From positions 38,381,120 to 38,445,119 of the forward strand of contig NC_084887.1 in the NCBI RefSeq assembly GCF_958979055.1: a stretch of DNA of 64,000 nucleotides, in the 5' to 3' direction. Below are positions 23,099 through 37,405 of the stretch, piece by piece. The notes below the pieces were generated by a model that saw nothing but the letters and a program-made list of their open reading frames with translations, had not been told where the DNA came from and did not search any database. A program made the position numbers and the translations under genes. Positions within the stretch are counted from its first letter, which is position 1. Each line of letters begins with the position of its first letter. This stretch comes from Alnus glutinosa (taxonomy: Eukaryota; Streptophyta; Magnoliopsida; Fagales; Betulaceae).

Positions 23099-24580
23099 CT
23101 CTTTCTCTAGGTCTCGATCTCTATCTCGAAAATGAAAAGGAGATATGGGAACTTGGGATTTCTCTTGGATTATGAATGAGGGAAGACAATGAGGCCCTAC
23201 CCAATATGTAGAAGAACGAATGAGAGTAATTTTCTTGGTGGCGAAGGATTCAGATGGGGGATACTAAACTTGGAAAGAAAGAAGACAGTGAGTTTAAAAG
23301 AGAGGAAAGGTATGTTATGATAGTGGGTTTGCTTTATGGAGATGGAAACAAACTCCTTTTCTTTCATTAGCTTCAAATAATTGTTCACTAGAAGGCCTCT
23401 TTTCACTTGCTTTAGAGATTGATGAAGGTGGAGGCTTTATTAAAGAAATGATAAAAAGAAAATGCATGTGTTATGTGTAAAGGTGGAGAGTCAAGGCTAC
23501 GCGTGTTTTGAATGCTTCCTTACTTGGTTTACATCTTTACAGAAAGAGGTGAATGCATGCATTAAGGAATGTAGGGACTAATAAAAGTAAGAATAGGCAC
23601 AAAAGAAACTACACGTCGGTCCCTATTCAAACAGTAGATGACAATGAAGTGATGATAAAGATAGCATCAACTATCAAGAGTAGGGATAAAATTGGTTGCT
23701 CTTTGGATAAGGTTTTGGAGAAATTTCCTCCGATCCAACCTATTAAACTGACATGTATTCAAAATGCAAGACAAGTGAGACTCAAATGCTCAATTAAAAA
23801 TGGTGAGAAATTTTCTTCAAATTGAGTTTGATAATTATTTTCTAACCCAGTTTATAAATTTTCCACGTGTCTCTTAACGTGTGAAAATCACAATTTTTTT
23901 TGATTAACATGTAAAAGGCACACAAAATTTTAATAGAGCCATTAAAAAAAAAAACATGTTTCTCATATGCTCAAACGATGCAGCAGTTTGAAAGAAAGTT
24001 GTATCCATTAAAAATACATGTGAGAATTTATTATAAAGACTTTTAATAAACTGAGTTTGAAGAAAATTCATTCCTTCGTCTTTATATACGCTGGCCTAGC
24101 CCGAACTAGGGCTGAACTCGCAGTGGGCTCAGCTCATACTAATTACTAAGAGTAAGAACTAAGAAGTAGGTAGTCCCAAACAAGGTTCAGAAATCTTCAT
24201 TGGGCCTTAGACAGCTCGACCCAGATTGCAGCACCAAAATCCAAAATGCATGTCTCTTTTTCTTAAAGCAGTTGCGTTGTAACATCCACCGCAACCAATG
24301 CCTAGTTTAGATAGCGCTTACGTAAGACCTAGCCGTCCAACGAGAGGAAAGATGCCACGCTAGGCCGACCACTGGCGTATCCCGTAGTTTTCCAGAGTCA
24401 CGTTGCGTTGAATCCAATGCCCTTTTGCCGATTTGTCCTCATCAATTTCCCTTTGTCTTTCTCTATCCCTCAAACACTTGTATAATATTTGGCGTTGGCC
24501 TCCTTATGCACATACACGGCGATTTAAAGGGACAACTCGGTTTCGAGTGGCTTGAGCACAGGCAACAAAGAGAAACAGAG
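23099..24580. other. Divergent intergenic region between DUF3339 copies 4 and 5
   Basis: Contains upstream sequences of both genes and a terminal-repeat element at about 23804-24071. The open frame at 23553-23825 has no recognised motif and overlaps the MITE end, so it is not called. Confidence 0.4.
23804..24071. mobile_element. MITE candidate with AATTTTCTTCAA ends
   Basis: GAGAAATTTTCTTCAAATTGAG on the left mirrors AACTGAGTTTGAAGAAAATTC on the right, about 23 bp of inverted similarity around a 268-bp non-coding interior. The TSD is uncertain. Confidence 0.5.
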
Positions 24581-24790
24581 ATGGCGGATTGGGGGCCAGT
24601 TGTAATAGCAGTGGTGCTATTTGTGCTGTTGACGCCGGGGCTACTGTTCCAGCTGCCTGGCAATAGCCGAGTGGTGGAATTTGCAAACATGCAGACCAGT
24701 GGGGTCTCCATATTAGTCCACACCATCATCTACTTCGGACTCATCACCATCTTCCTTATTGCCATTGGTGTTCATATCACCACAGGATGA
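24581..24790 (+). CDS. DUF3339 small membrane protein, copy 5
   Basis: A 69-residue protein starting MADWGPVVIAVVLFVLLTPG. LLFQLPGNSRVVEFANMQ, TSGVSILVHTIIYFG and a terminal GVHITTG complete the DUF3339 signature. A longer in-frame extension to 24425 exists, but the family always starts at M-(A/S)DWGP, so the internal ATG at 24581 (preceded by GAAACAGAG) is chosen. It is close to copy 4 in sequence and divergently transcribed from it. The minus-strand frames over this gene are shadows. Confidence 0.92.
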   Translation: MADWGPVVIAVVLFVLLTPGLLFQLPGNSRVVEFANMQTSGVSILVHTIIYFGLITIFLIAIGVHITTG

Positions 24791-26273
24791 TTTTATGCAT
24801 CTATCAATAACCCCCCCCCCCCCAATCTCTTGTTTTGCTCTTCCTACTGCTTCTGTATCATTTTTTTTTTCATCTTAATTTGTTCATGGACAAGGTAGTA
24901 AGAAGGAAATGGTATCATCACCTGTTCAGTAACTCCTTAGCAACAGATCCGAAACATCTCACATGCCTTTATTTTTAATATTTTTGAACAGATTTTATTT
25001 TTTTGGGGGGGGGGGGGGGGGTTCTACTAATAAGATTATCATCCTGCAGCTCCAGGGATTTGTATCGACCATAATGTATATTGAAAATGCAATTTTACTT
25101 CAGAGCCTCAAAGTGACAAAGTGTATCCTGACATAAATTTTTAAGACACTTCTGACGGCTTCACAAGTGATGAGCAACCATACTTCCAGCAATTTCAATT
25201 TGCAAGAACCTATAGAATTGGTAATTCACATTCTTTAAGGAAACTAACTCCAATCAGAAAATTTCAAAAAGGTTCTGAATTAAATGAAAAACTAAAAACC
25301 GGTCTGCAAGAAAAGCACACATTCAAAATTGACAATCAAGCACAGTTTGTTCAACAGCAACAACAGAAACACCAGACTTAATCTACACGCGTTATCCACA
25401 TTGCTACTTGCATTTTCATCTATATCAGATCTGGTGTTCATGTCTACAGCAGGTAACAATTACCCATCCACCTAGATCACAAAGCCCAAACAATGGTCTT
25501 TTCAGGGTAATACTCAGGAAAGCTAACTTCGAAATAATACACAACCAAAAAATAACTTGACCTACTAGGCTACTAGGGCATTTCCTATCAAAATTCACAA
25601 TAGCATTAGGGCTTTTCCGAATGGTAACTTATGCTTAGAAAGCCTCTACTCCAACTATCCGGTCCAGGAAAGAACACAGCCCTTACAAATTAAAACAATA
25701 CTTGGAATTATTTCATCAAGCAGCAGGTGTCGAATTGATTCTTTGTTAGGCAGTAAATGAATTTCTCAAGTTCAGTTTGATTAATTCGCAAGCAATGCGG
25801 TACCAAGGGATTCTTAAGAAATTGCAGTGACAACTAAAATCTGCTCATGCAGATTCTTTATAAATATAACAACGCCAAATTATACAACTGCAAAAAGGGT
25901 TCTCAAGTAAATGAAAACCACGCAACTAAGTGGCAGGAAAAATACATTGCAAGACCTTCAGAACCCATAGCCAAGTTGGCATATCCATTGCCAGGGGCCA
26001 GGGCCAAGAGAAACATATCGATACAAAGAAAAAAATAACCCTACTAATCTCTTGTACACAATATAGCTAACCTCAAAAATGCTCTCTTCTTTCTAGCTTT
26101 CTCCATGCTTCAACTAGTCGTAAGCCTCAGCTTCATAGCTCCATGCTGTTCAAATCAGCACACAGAAAAAGAAGTAAACATGGTGTCTTCTGAACCATTA
26201 TCCATATAAAATCACACAAACAGCTTTAAACAAAACAACAGAAAACTTTTACACTACAATCAAAATTGTAACC
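24791..26273. other. Intergenic with poly(C) and poly(G) runs
   Basis: A C-run (24811-24823) lies in the copy 5 3' flank and a G-run of about 17 (25003-25020) lies further on. No coding sequence is supported. The sequence up to 26273 probably includes the 3' UTR of the minus-strand gene that follows. Confidence 0.35.
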
Positions 26274-26645
26274 TCAAAATGGTAACTCTGGCAGGAGGCT
26301 CTTACCAGGCCCATTCTTCTGGGAGTCAACGGGGCAAAGAATGGAGCGGCCCAATTCGGACAAACTGGAGACGAAGCCGGCGAAGTAGAAGAGCAAGACG
26401 AGCCCAATGACCAGAGGCATCAGTATGAAGCCGATGAAGAACGTGAGGGACCCGAAGAGCATCAGAGCCACCGAAATCCCGATAAAGAGCGAGCCGAAGG
26501 CGGCGGGCGATATCGGTTTGTAGGAGGACGGTCCGACGTTTGTTAGGGTTGGAAATGGGAGAGATAGGGGAGGGGTTCGGAGGATCTGGAAGATCATGGA
26601 GCAGAGCTCGTAGAAAACGCTGGATTGCGGGCCTTGATCTCTCAT
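26274..26645 (-). CDS. Plant two-TM membrane protein of unknown function
   Basis: A single-exon frame of 123 residues when started at MRDQGPQSSVFYELCSMIFQ. The first in-frame ATG at 26684 would add 13 residues. I prefer the second ATG because similar plant proteins, as I recall them, begin with MRDQGP-like text. After a proline-rich linker come two hydrophobic stretches, FGSLFIGISVALMLFGSL and PLVIGLVLLFYFAGF, then a polar tail ending SLLPELPF. The predicted topology is a two-pass membrane protein with no enzymatic motif. The Helitron-like element starts 268 bp upstream of the chosen start, within what should be the promoter region. Function is unknown. Confidence 0.7.
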   Translation of the reverse strand: MRDQGPQSSVFYELCSMIFQILRTPPLSLPFPTLTNVGPSSYKPISPAAFGSLFIGISVALMLFGSLTFFIGFILMPLVIGLVLLFYFAGFVSSLSELGRSILCPVDSQKNGPGKSLLPELPF

Positions 26646-26855
26646 GGTTTTGAGGAATTTCGGGGCTTTTGTTTGAGGATTCAAAAGTTCAAAACCCTAA
26701 AGCTAGATTTGGTATTCTTTGGTGGAACGAGAAGTGACTGTTGACTGTTGTGCACTGTGAGAGTGATGATTTGGGGAAACTCGAGACGAGAGGATAAGCT
26801 CACGGATCACAATCCTTTCCATCTCGATTTCACGATCAAATTAGATTTCACGATC

Positions 26856-26861
<6 letters not shown>

Positions 26862-26913
<52 letters not shown>
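26862..26913. repeat. (AT)n microsatellite, left flank of the Helitron
   Basis: An AT-dinucleotide tract of about 50 bp immediately precedes the TC terminus at 26914. A matching AT tract resumes at 33138, as if one microsatellite was split by an insertion. Confidence 0.85.
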
Positions 26914-26916
<3 letters not shown>

Positions 26917-27253
26917 TTACTTTAGAGTATTATAAAAATATAAAAAGAGCGAATGAGCTCAAAACAGTAACTTCCCTTAGACACCTGCGGTTTTACCAAT
27001 CTACCCTTCATCGTTTTTCTTTAAACTTAAATCAGGCAGGGTAATTTTTGTCTTTTGACATGTAGATTTACGGTTATACCTTTCTTCCGTAATGAGTAAA
27101 ATCAGACAGGGTTATTTTTATCTTTTCGTCAATTCCTTAAATTTTAAAATTACTATCTTGCCCTTGTTTATCCTTCGGTTAGCTGAGAAATTTACCGGGT
27201 ATTTTTGTCTTTCAATTAAAATTACTGATTTGCCATTTGAGTTTAGAACCGAG

Positions 27254-27507
27254 TTTTTTAAAGGAATATTTTGGTCTTTTCATTTGTGTTAGTTTTACGT
27301 TTTTACCCCTTTAAATCCTTTGACTTAAAAAATAATATTGGCTTTTCGGTATTTTAATTGTAAATTACTGTACTGCCTTTTTTTAAGGAATATTTTGGTC
27401 TTTTCATTTCTGTGTTAGTTTTACGTTTTTACCCCTTTAAATCCTTTTACTTAAAAAATAATATTGGCTTTTCGGTATTTTACTTGTAAATTACTGTACT
27501 GCCTTTT
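27254..27507 (+). repeat. Tandem duplication near the Helitron 5' end
   Basis: Two units of about 127 bp share AAGGAATATTTTGGTCTTTT, GTTAGTTTTACGTTTTTACC, CCTTTAAATCC, TAATATTGGCTTTTCGGTAT and AAATTACTGTACTGCC, starting near 27254 and 27382. They differ at only a few positions. Similar TTTTTACCC/GGTCTTTT phrases recur upstream (27040-27250). Confidence 0.8.
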
Positions 27508-27689
27508 TTTTTTTTTGTTTTTTTTGGTTAAAACGGTTTTTCCCCGGGAGCCTTTTTGTCTTTTCAGCATTTTTCCCAGCTTGTGCCTTGTGCTTTGACT
27601 TTTTGCCCTTATTGGTTTGCATATGAATCAGATTTTTCACTGGGTCGCTCATTTTTTCGAGGCTCGCTATACGGTGAACGGAAAACCAT

Positions 27690-28740
27690 CCACTATTTTG
27701 ATTAAAAAATTTAATTTTAATAAAAAAAAACTATCTCTGATGTGGCGTTAAAGAAAACTTTTTAATTAAAATCAAATTTTTTAATATAAAGGAAGTGCTG
27801 GACGGTCCCGCAAATCATTTCCCCATCTTTTCTTCTTCTAGCATCTTATTTTTTTTGTTGTTTTTCTGTGTTCTTCCCCCACCGAAACCCATTTCTTCGT
27901 CTGCCACCAGTCATGCCGATGACGATTTTTCTACCAAATTCGTCCGTGAATCTCAAATTCATCCGTGAATCTCGCCGGTCACCTGTTTTCTTTAGAGGAA
28001 GTCCGCGAGAGAGTTATGCAGCAACCACGATTTTATCTACCAACTGCTCCACTGAAAAACTGTGCTACCGTAGCCTCTGCTTTTCTTTTCTATTCGTTTT
28101 TTTTTTTTTTGGGATTTCTGGTCAGAAATCCATTCATGTTTCGGAGATGCAGAGTACCAACCCCATCAGAGAGCCGGCTGGATTTTCTCCAAAAAACCAT
28201 TTCATGATCCACTGGCCCCTCCTTCCGCTTCCTCCCACTCCTCACAGACCTCTCCTCCACTCTATTCTCAACCTCAACCTTCTCTTTTTCCTCCAACCAA
28301 AACCTCCACGGGAACAACTTCCAGTTACGGGAGCAAAATAGGGTTCGCACTCTGCATCCTTGTAACGCTCTGCAGCACAGCCAGCGAGAGAGAGGGTCAG
28401 ATCCGACGCTACCCGATCAGCAGATCTATGCTCTGATTGAATCTTCCCGGAGGTGCGTTTCCTCCTATCTCCTTATCTCGTATCATTTTCTTCGGTAGAA
28501 TTTGCTTTTGTTACTTTTTTGTGTCGTTTATATAGATCTGTGCCATTTCGGTTATTCCTCTCTTTCAATTTTATCATTGGGTACCCGTTCTCTTTGCTTT
28601 TGGATTCTCCAAAACAGAATCCAAAACACTCTCTGTAAGGAGAATGTTGTTTATATATGCAGAGTGTGGATTCCTGTGTTGTTTCCTTCTTAACATTGGC
28701 GGTTTGTTTATTTTATTTTATTTTTATTTTTTTCCTGACA
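27690..28740 (+). other. Helitron interior of unknown origin, 5' to the EF-Tu fragment
   Basis: At about 27690-27815 there is a MITE-like hairpin (GATTAAAAAATTTAATTTTAA and TTAATTAAAATCAAATTTTT arms, GTGCTGGACGG end), related to pieces at 35.87 and 55.83 kb. From 27850 to 28450 the sequence is C/T-rich, like a promoter/5' leader, with GAGAGAGAGGGTCAGATCC and a possible donor (CCCGGAG before GTGCGTTTCC, 28454). It may be a third captured piece, but no protein similarity is recognisable. Confidence 0.35.
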
Positions 28741-28741
28741 G

Positions 28742-30456
<1,715 letters not shown>

Positions 30457-31069
30457 GGTTTGTGTACAAGAATTTTCTATAAAATTCTCTAAAAACAAAC
30501 AGAAGATAATTTGTTGGATTTTGCAACATCTTGTCTATAAATTACTATGTATATCAGTGATAAATGTGAGGTAAAAAATCAACAATCAATACTTTGATCT
30601 GTTATGATCTCGAAGCCCTAAGAACGACCAACATAGTCTCTTTATCCTAACTGCTGCCTTCTTTGAATCTTTTCGTTGAACAACCCTGAGCCTCACCCGC
30701 AACAGCTGCCCCTTTAATTGTGAAAATTCTTTTGATGTTTTTGGGCATGATGAAAATTACCTCTACTACTTTATTTCCAACAGCTTTCTTTTTGAGTTTT
30801 TTTTTTCTTATTATTTCTGTTTTCGTATAATGCCCAGTTGGAAAACTTGTATGGCAGTGCATGTTTTGATGTTTGTGTGAGGAAACGTATGCATGTGGTG
30901 GCCTAAGATTATCATTCTCATTGATGAGCATTACGATATATATATATATATATATTGTCCTGAGCTACTTGCCAAGAAAATTGTGAATTTGGGTTCCTAT
31001 GTTGAGTTTGGGTGTGCGTTAAGAAATGATGGGAATTTTACAAAGCAGTATAAGATTTCTATTTTATGA

Positions 31070-32655
<1,586 letters not shown>

Positions 32656-33099
32656 GTTTGTCAGTTTATGTGCAGGTTAATATAAAAATAGATATGATAT
32701 TATGGTGATAATTGATACATGCATGCTTTAAAAGTTTAGGTATTCATGGCAACATGTTTACTGTGAACTGCATAACTTTTCAAGGTCCATGATGCATTAG
32801 AATAAAGAAACATTTGATGGAATTATAATTTGATGTACTTATAGGTTGGTTGAGATAAACACCATGAACATGAATGTGCTATATATTTTCAAATACCCTT
32901 TGATGTGAAGTAACAATATGTGTGCTATCTAAATTAATTGTCTTTCGTTTTTTTTGGTATATCATATTACTCAATTTTATAGTTTTACTTTATTTGTTTA
33001 AAAAATTCAATAATCTAGATATTAAGCATATTCTATAATATAATCTATGTATGATATTTAAATTATAATGTTAATAATTATAGTGATATATAACACCGG

Positions 33100-33136
33100 G
33101 AACCGAGCACGTGCATTGCACATGTCATCCAACTAG
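33100..33136 (+). other. Helitron 3' terminus: hairpin plus CTAG
   Basis: ACCGAGCACGTGCATTGCAC opens a 7-bp stem with one mismatch and a 3-base loop. It is followed by TGTCATCCAACTAG, matching the layout of a Helitron 3' end (GC-rich hairpin about 10 bases before CTRR). Confidence 0.65.
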
Positions 33137-33138
33137 AA

Positions 33139-33190
<52 letters not shown>
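33137..33190. repeat. (AT)n microsatellite, right flank of the Helitron
   Basis: AATATATG then an uninterrupted TA tract to about 33189, mirroring the AT tract left of 26914. Confidence 0.85.
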
Positions 33191-33191
<1 letters not shown>

Positions 33192-33543
33192 CGGTGTATA
33201 TTTGCTGGAAAAGTTAAATCAATGCAATAAAATAATTTTTTCACCATGAACTATAAATTTTTATTTCATCCATCTATTTCAGAACCCTCAATAAAACCCT
33301 CAATTTTTTCAAAGTAACGATCATAATATCTATAATGAAAATAAAATAAAAATTTACCCATAATAAAACGAATGTGCCAAATAAGAGCTAATAAAGTTAA
33401 AAACTTCTCTTATCAATTACAGACGAGGACTTTTTCATATCTTTTTGTCAGAGATAACTAATAATAAAGGGTTTATTATGTAGAAAAATGATCTGGACAA
33501 TATTTATATAATGTTGTGCACCGATCATTACTTTCTATGAAGT
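33191..33543. other. Intergenic, nothing recognised
   Basis: AT-rich sequence between the Helitron flank and the hAT-like element, without coding or repeat signal. Confidence 0.35.
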
Positions 33544-33551
33544 GTTGTTGT

Positions 33552-33858
33552 TAGGACGGGTAATTTTGGACACGATTTGCGAACTGGACATGAAGTTAAA
33601 GGATTAAGATTAAGTTTAAAAGGGTTTGGTTCACAAAAGGGTTGACCTATTAGACCCGTTTATAGGGTCGACTCGTTTGATCCGTGGGTCGACTTGTTTA
33701 ACCCGTATATTTAAACATTTTTTTTTGTAACACTAAAAATTAAATCTAAATAGTCATATTACCTCTCTCTTTCTCTCACTGTCTAAAGAGTAAAGACTTA
33801 ACTAAAAAAATCTCATAAAAAATAAAAGTAAGTTTTTTTTGCTTTTATTGAGTTAGAA

Positions 33859-33900
<42 letters not shown>

Positions 33901-33924
33901 CAAAGACAAAAAAAAAAATAGTGA

Positions 33925-33962
<38 letters not shown>

Positions 33963-34341
33963 TTATTTTATTTCTTTTAAGTTTTCGAATTTAGAAGTTG
34001 AACTATAACAAGTAAACAATAAAACAACTCAATGTTTCATATTTCAAATGTGAAATAATATGATTATTCAAACAATATGATTTTTTTTGTTAGTTTAAAT
34101 TTGTGTTTTTATTTTTATTTTTATAGATTTTATTATACAATAGGCCAAACAGATCGTATCAACTCTACACGACCTGTTTGACCCATTTAATAAACGGGTC
34201 GTGTCGTGTCAACCTGTTATTTAAGTGGGTTGTCTTAAGATCGAAGGATTTGACACTTTTATCTAAACGGATCGTGTCAGGGTTGATCTTTAATGGGTCG
34301 GCGAGTCAAACGGGTCGGGTCAACCCATTTTGACAGCCCTA
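33552..34341. mobile_element. hAT-like non-autonomous element with an A/T foldback core
   Basis: The ends are TAGGACGGGTAATTTTG (left) and CAAAATGGGTTGACC-like with GACAGCCCTA (right). The reverse complement of the right end, TAGGGCTGTCAAAATG, pairs imperfectly with the left. The 8-bp flanks GTTGTTGT (33544-33551) and ATTGTTGT (34342-34349) agree at 7 of 8 positions, consistent with a hAT TSD. Subterminal GGGTCGACTCGTTTG/AAACGGGTCG blocks are mirrored. The centre has an A-run (33861-33899) facing a T-run (33927-33957), a potential long A/T hairpin. Confidence 0.6.
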
Positions 34342-34349
34342 ATTGTTGT

Positions 34350-34800
34350 ATAACTTTGATGTCTACGTACCTCTTTATAGACATTCCGTCTGAATGGGAG
34401 AAGGCTCTGACCTGGAGCATTGCTACACTCCAGGGGAAAGGTTTACAAGCTAGTCTTGGTAAACTTTGTTTAGGTGTATGCATTTATCATCTTTGGCAAC
34501 AAAGAAATACTTTGGTGCACAACAACAATTTGAGAACTGAGGAAACTATGGTTAAACGTATTACATGGGAAGTTCGTATTCGAATCCTTGCTAAGAGATC
34601 TTTTAAAAATCTAGATAAATGTATAGAGCTTGTAATTTGTTAGAATTTACAAAAGTTGTTTGATATAGGTTTGTTGCTTTCCTGTAGTAATGACTGTATA
34701 GGTCGTTCTGGATAGTGTCCTCTACTTGAGGTTTTTGGGCTAGTGTTTACTAGCATGTACAGTTGGTTGAGCTTTATAAAATTTTTTGATTCATCCAAAA
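34350..34800 (+). mobile_element. L1-type LINE 3' end fragment
   Basis: An open frame encodes IPSEWEKALTWSIATLQGKG, then KLCLGVCIYHLWQQRNTLVH and IRILAKRSFKNLDKCIE. This is the C-terminal region of plant L1 reverse-transcriptase proteins (zf-RVT tail). A 3' UTR follows (GTTTTTGGGCTAGTGTTTAC) with an A-rich tail from about 34796. Only the last 0.45 kb remains. The hAT-like element abuts its 5' side. Confidence 0.7.
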
Positions 34801-35439
34801 AAATAAAAAATAAAAAATAAAAAAAAATGAAGATAATATCAACAAAAACAAAATTGCAGATGTTTTTTTTTTTTATTCTTTTATTCTTTTATTTTATTGG
34901 TAGTAAAACATGCAAATTATAAATAAAATTTGGACAAAACGAACATAATGATGTTTTGCAAACAATAAATAATTTCTACAGGATTTTTAGGAGTAAATCA
35001 CATATGAAAATATAGTATTTTCAGGAATCCTATAAGATTTTAACAATTCATAAACGTAAGAATAGTCACATATATGTGCATTCAAATTTTCAAGCACCAT
35101 ATTTTTAGAAGAAAATGATATATCCTTTATACATCTTCATACAATTAAGTTTTAAATTTACTATTAAATTTGTGAGACTCAATTTGAATTACATAAATCT
35201 AAAGGTAAATTTGAAAATAAGATATATAAGAAATATATAAAAAAGTCTTTATTTCATTTCTTTTCCTGAAAATATGATAGCCGGAAAAAAATGTTAGATT
35301 TCCGGATCCAAACACCATGTAAATGCCTCTCCTTATCCTCTGCTTTAAAGTGGCAAGTACCCCTAGCTTTGCATCACACTTATTTAATCCACAGAAAACG
35401 TTATGTTCTTCAAAAATCATATATTATCTTACATTTTTT

Positions 35440-36720
35440 ATATCTTTTCTTTTTAATAATATATTAGTTTTTTTTAAAAAATAAAAAATACAAAATCTAG
35501 TGGAAAAAGAACCATAAAATAGAACTGAACTAACCTAAAGATATATGTGTGTATATATATATATATAAGTAAACCTAAAGATATTTTGATTTGGAATCTT
35601 GGATTTATATATCCAATTCCATTTCTAATTCGATTTGATTTGAGGTTGAATTTTATAGTTTTTATTTTTGGATTCAGTTAATTTTCTTAGCACCAGACCA
35701 AATCAACCAAAATTGAGTTGCACCATTTGAGAGAGGGAGTTGCTGGAGAATGAGGTCTCGCGAGTTCTTGCTATATATTCGTGCTGTACATTAGTGGCGG
35801 TTAGGGGACGAACTGGGCTACTGTGAAGAAGTCGTTTGAAGCCTCATCATAAGATAAATATTCCCGTCTCCCAGCACCTCTTTTCATTAAAAAAAAAAAA
35901 AGAGTTTTAATAAGAAAGTGTCCTCTGATGTTATATTAGAGGACACTTTTTCATTAAAATCTATTTTTTTTTAATGAAAAGAGAATGCTGGAAGACGGTT
36001 ACCCGTCCCTTGTGTATCAGCGTTTTTGAGTCTACTATTTTTGGATCAGGATCCATTGTAATGAACCGTCAGTATTGTACTCACCTATTTAGATAGGAAT
36101 TAACCTCGAATATATGTTTTGTCTGAGCACATAGAATTTGAGTGTCGTCTCACATGATTGAACCGTTAAATATGTTGAGAAGGTTTGGTTTTATGATTTG
36201 CTAATGTCATATACAACTAGAAACAGTCGTTTGACGGTTTGACCCCATCACTTCTTTCTAGTTAGTTGATAAAGTTTGACACTTTGATTTATCCCAATTC
36301 TACCAGGTGAACTTTTCCCTATAAAAGAGGAATCACAGCGGTCCAATAAGAAACCCAAGCTATGAGGGTGGATGTGCCACCTTGCAGGAACATATAAGTG
36401 TATATGCCATGACATTGACACGTAATTATCCGCAATTTAACACCTGGCGAAGAAGCTAGCTTTACGCTCTTTAGGGACATAATTATTCTAAGTTGTCAGC
36501 TTGGGGGAGAACTGTAATTAACTTGTGCTTAAAGCTACGAACAAAGTTGCTTTTGCTTTTGCTGCCACAAGACGCGGAAGTCGAGATAGATTACGTTACC
36601 AACGAGTAAACTTCTCTCATATTTCTTTCTTTTACTTTCCTCTCCTCCTCCATGCAGGTTTTCTCTTCCCTCAAGTGTACGTTTTTTCTGTTCATTATAT
36701 ATAGGAGATGAAGTTAGAAA
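35440..36720. repeat. Degenerate duplicate of the MADS gene 3' region, segment A1
   Basis: Long blocks align in the same order with 41120-42960: GTGGAAAAAGAACCATAAAA, GGTTGAATTTTATAGT, GAGAGGGAGTTGCTGGAGAA, GTCCAATAA-GAAACCCAAGC, GACATTGACACGTAA, CAGCTTGGG-GA and GATGAAGTTAGAAAGATTAT. A second stretch (39335-39750) continues the alignment to 47480-47920. Similarity is roughly 75-85 percent by eye with many indels. So a segment holding the 3' part of the MADS gene was duplicated in tandem, and this copy has decayed. Confidence 0.8.
35868..35998. mobile_element. Small foldback MITE in segment A1
   Basis: CCCAGCACCTCTTTTCATTA faces TAATGAAAAGAGAATGCTGG, with an inner palindrome AGTGTCCTCT/AGAGGACACT. 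The corresponding place in the other duplicate (around 41475) lacks it, so the insertion came after the duplication. Related GTGCTGG ends occur at 27.80 and 55.83 kb. Confidence 0.7.
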
Positions 36721-37397
36721 GATTATATATAGGTAACTTGTTGACCCAATTAATCAATGTGATCAGTTCAAATTGCATTTTAATAAGTGATATTTAACAA
36801 GTAAAATATTTAATTAAAATGAATAAATAACGAAATTAAGATTCTTAATTCCTTCAAATGGCCATAATGACCGACTAACCCATCAATTAAATTTCCTTGT
36901 CAAGCTATTAATTCACTAGGTGTGAGATTGTCTGTCGAGGCTCAGGCAATTGTCTAGCTAGTGAATTGCTTCTCTTCTCAATCCGACAAGTTTGAGTAGG
37001 CTGAGCACATTCCGAAAAAGCATGGGGTATACACGTCTCTTTAACCCTTCATATTCCGGAAAAGCAAACGACCAAAAAGGCCGGAAGCTGTCTTTTTCAA
37101 AAAAACAATGAAAAAAAAAAGAAAAGCCATCTCATATCCTAAATAATACCTCGTTAATGGCCGTAGACGAAGATAATATGTCTGTCCAAACTTTCTTAAA
37201 AAAATTCACAGAATCCACATTAACACATTTAAAAAGTTGACACATGTCCCAAGCCAAATTAAAAGTTACAAAATATTAAAAAATTAAAAAAAAAACTTAC
37301 AAAAAGAAAGCTTTAAAAAATTGAGAAAAAGAGAGAGAGAGGTGACCGACCCAATTAATAAGTATTTCAATTCCTAAACCTCACTCACCAATCATGC
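36721..37397. other. Intron-like sequence of the duplicated segment; nothing recognised
   Basis: AT-rich sequence left of the hAT insertion, between pseudo-exons 6 and 5. No gene or repeat signal beyond short A-runs and a GA run (37331-37342). Confidence 0.35.
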
Positions 37398-37405
37398 CCC
37401 ACTTC

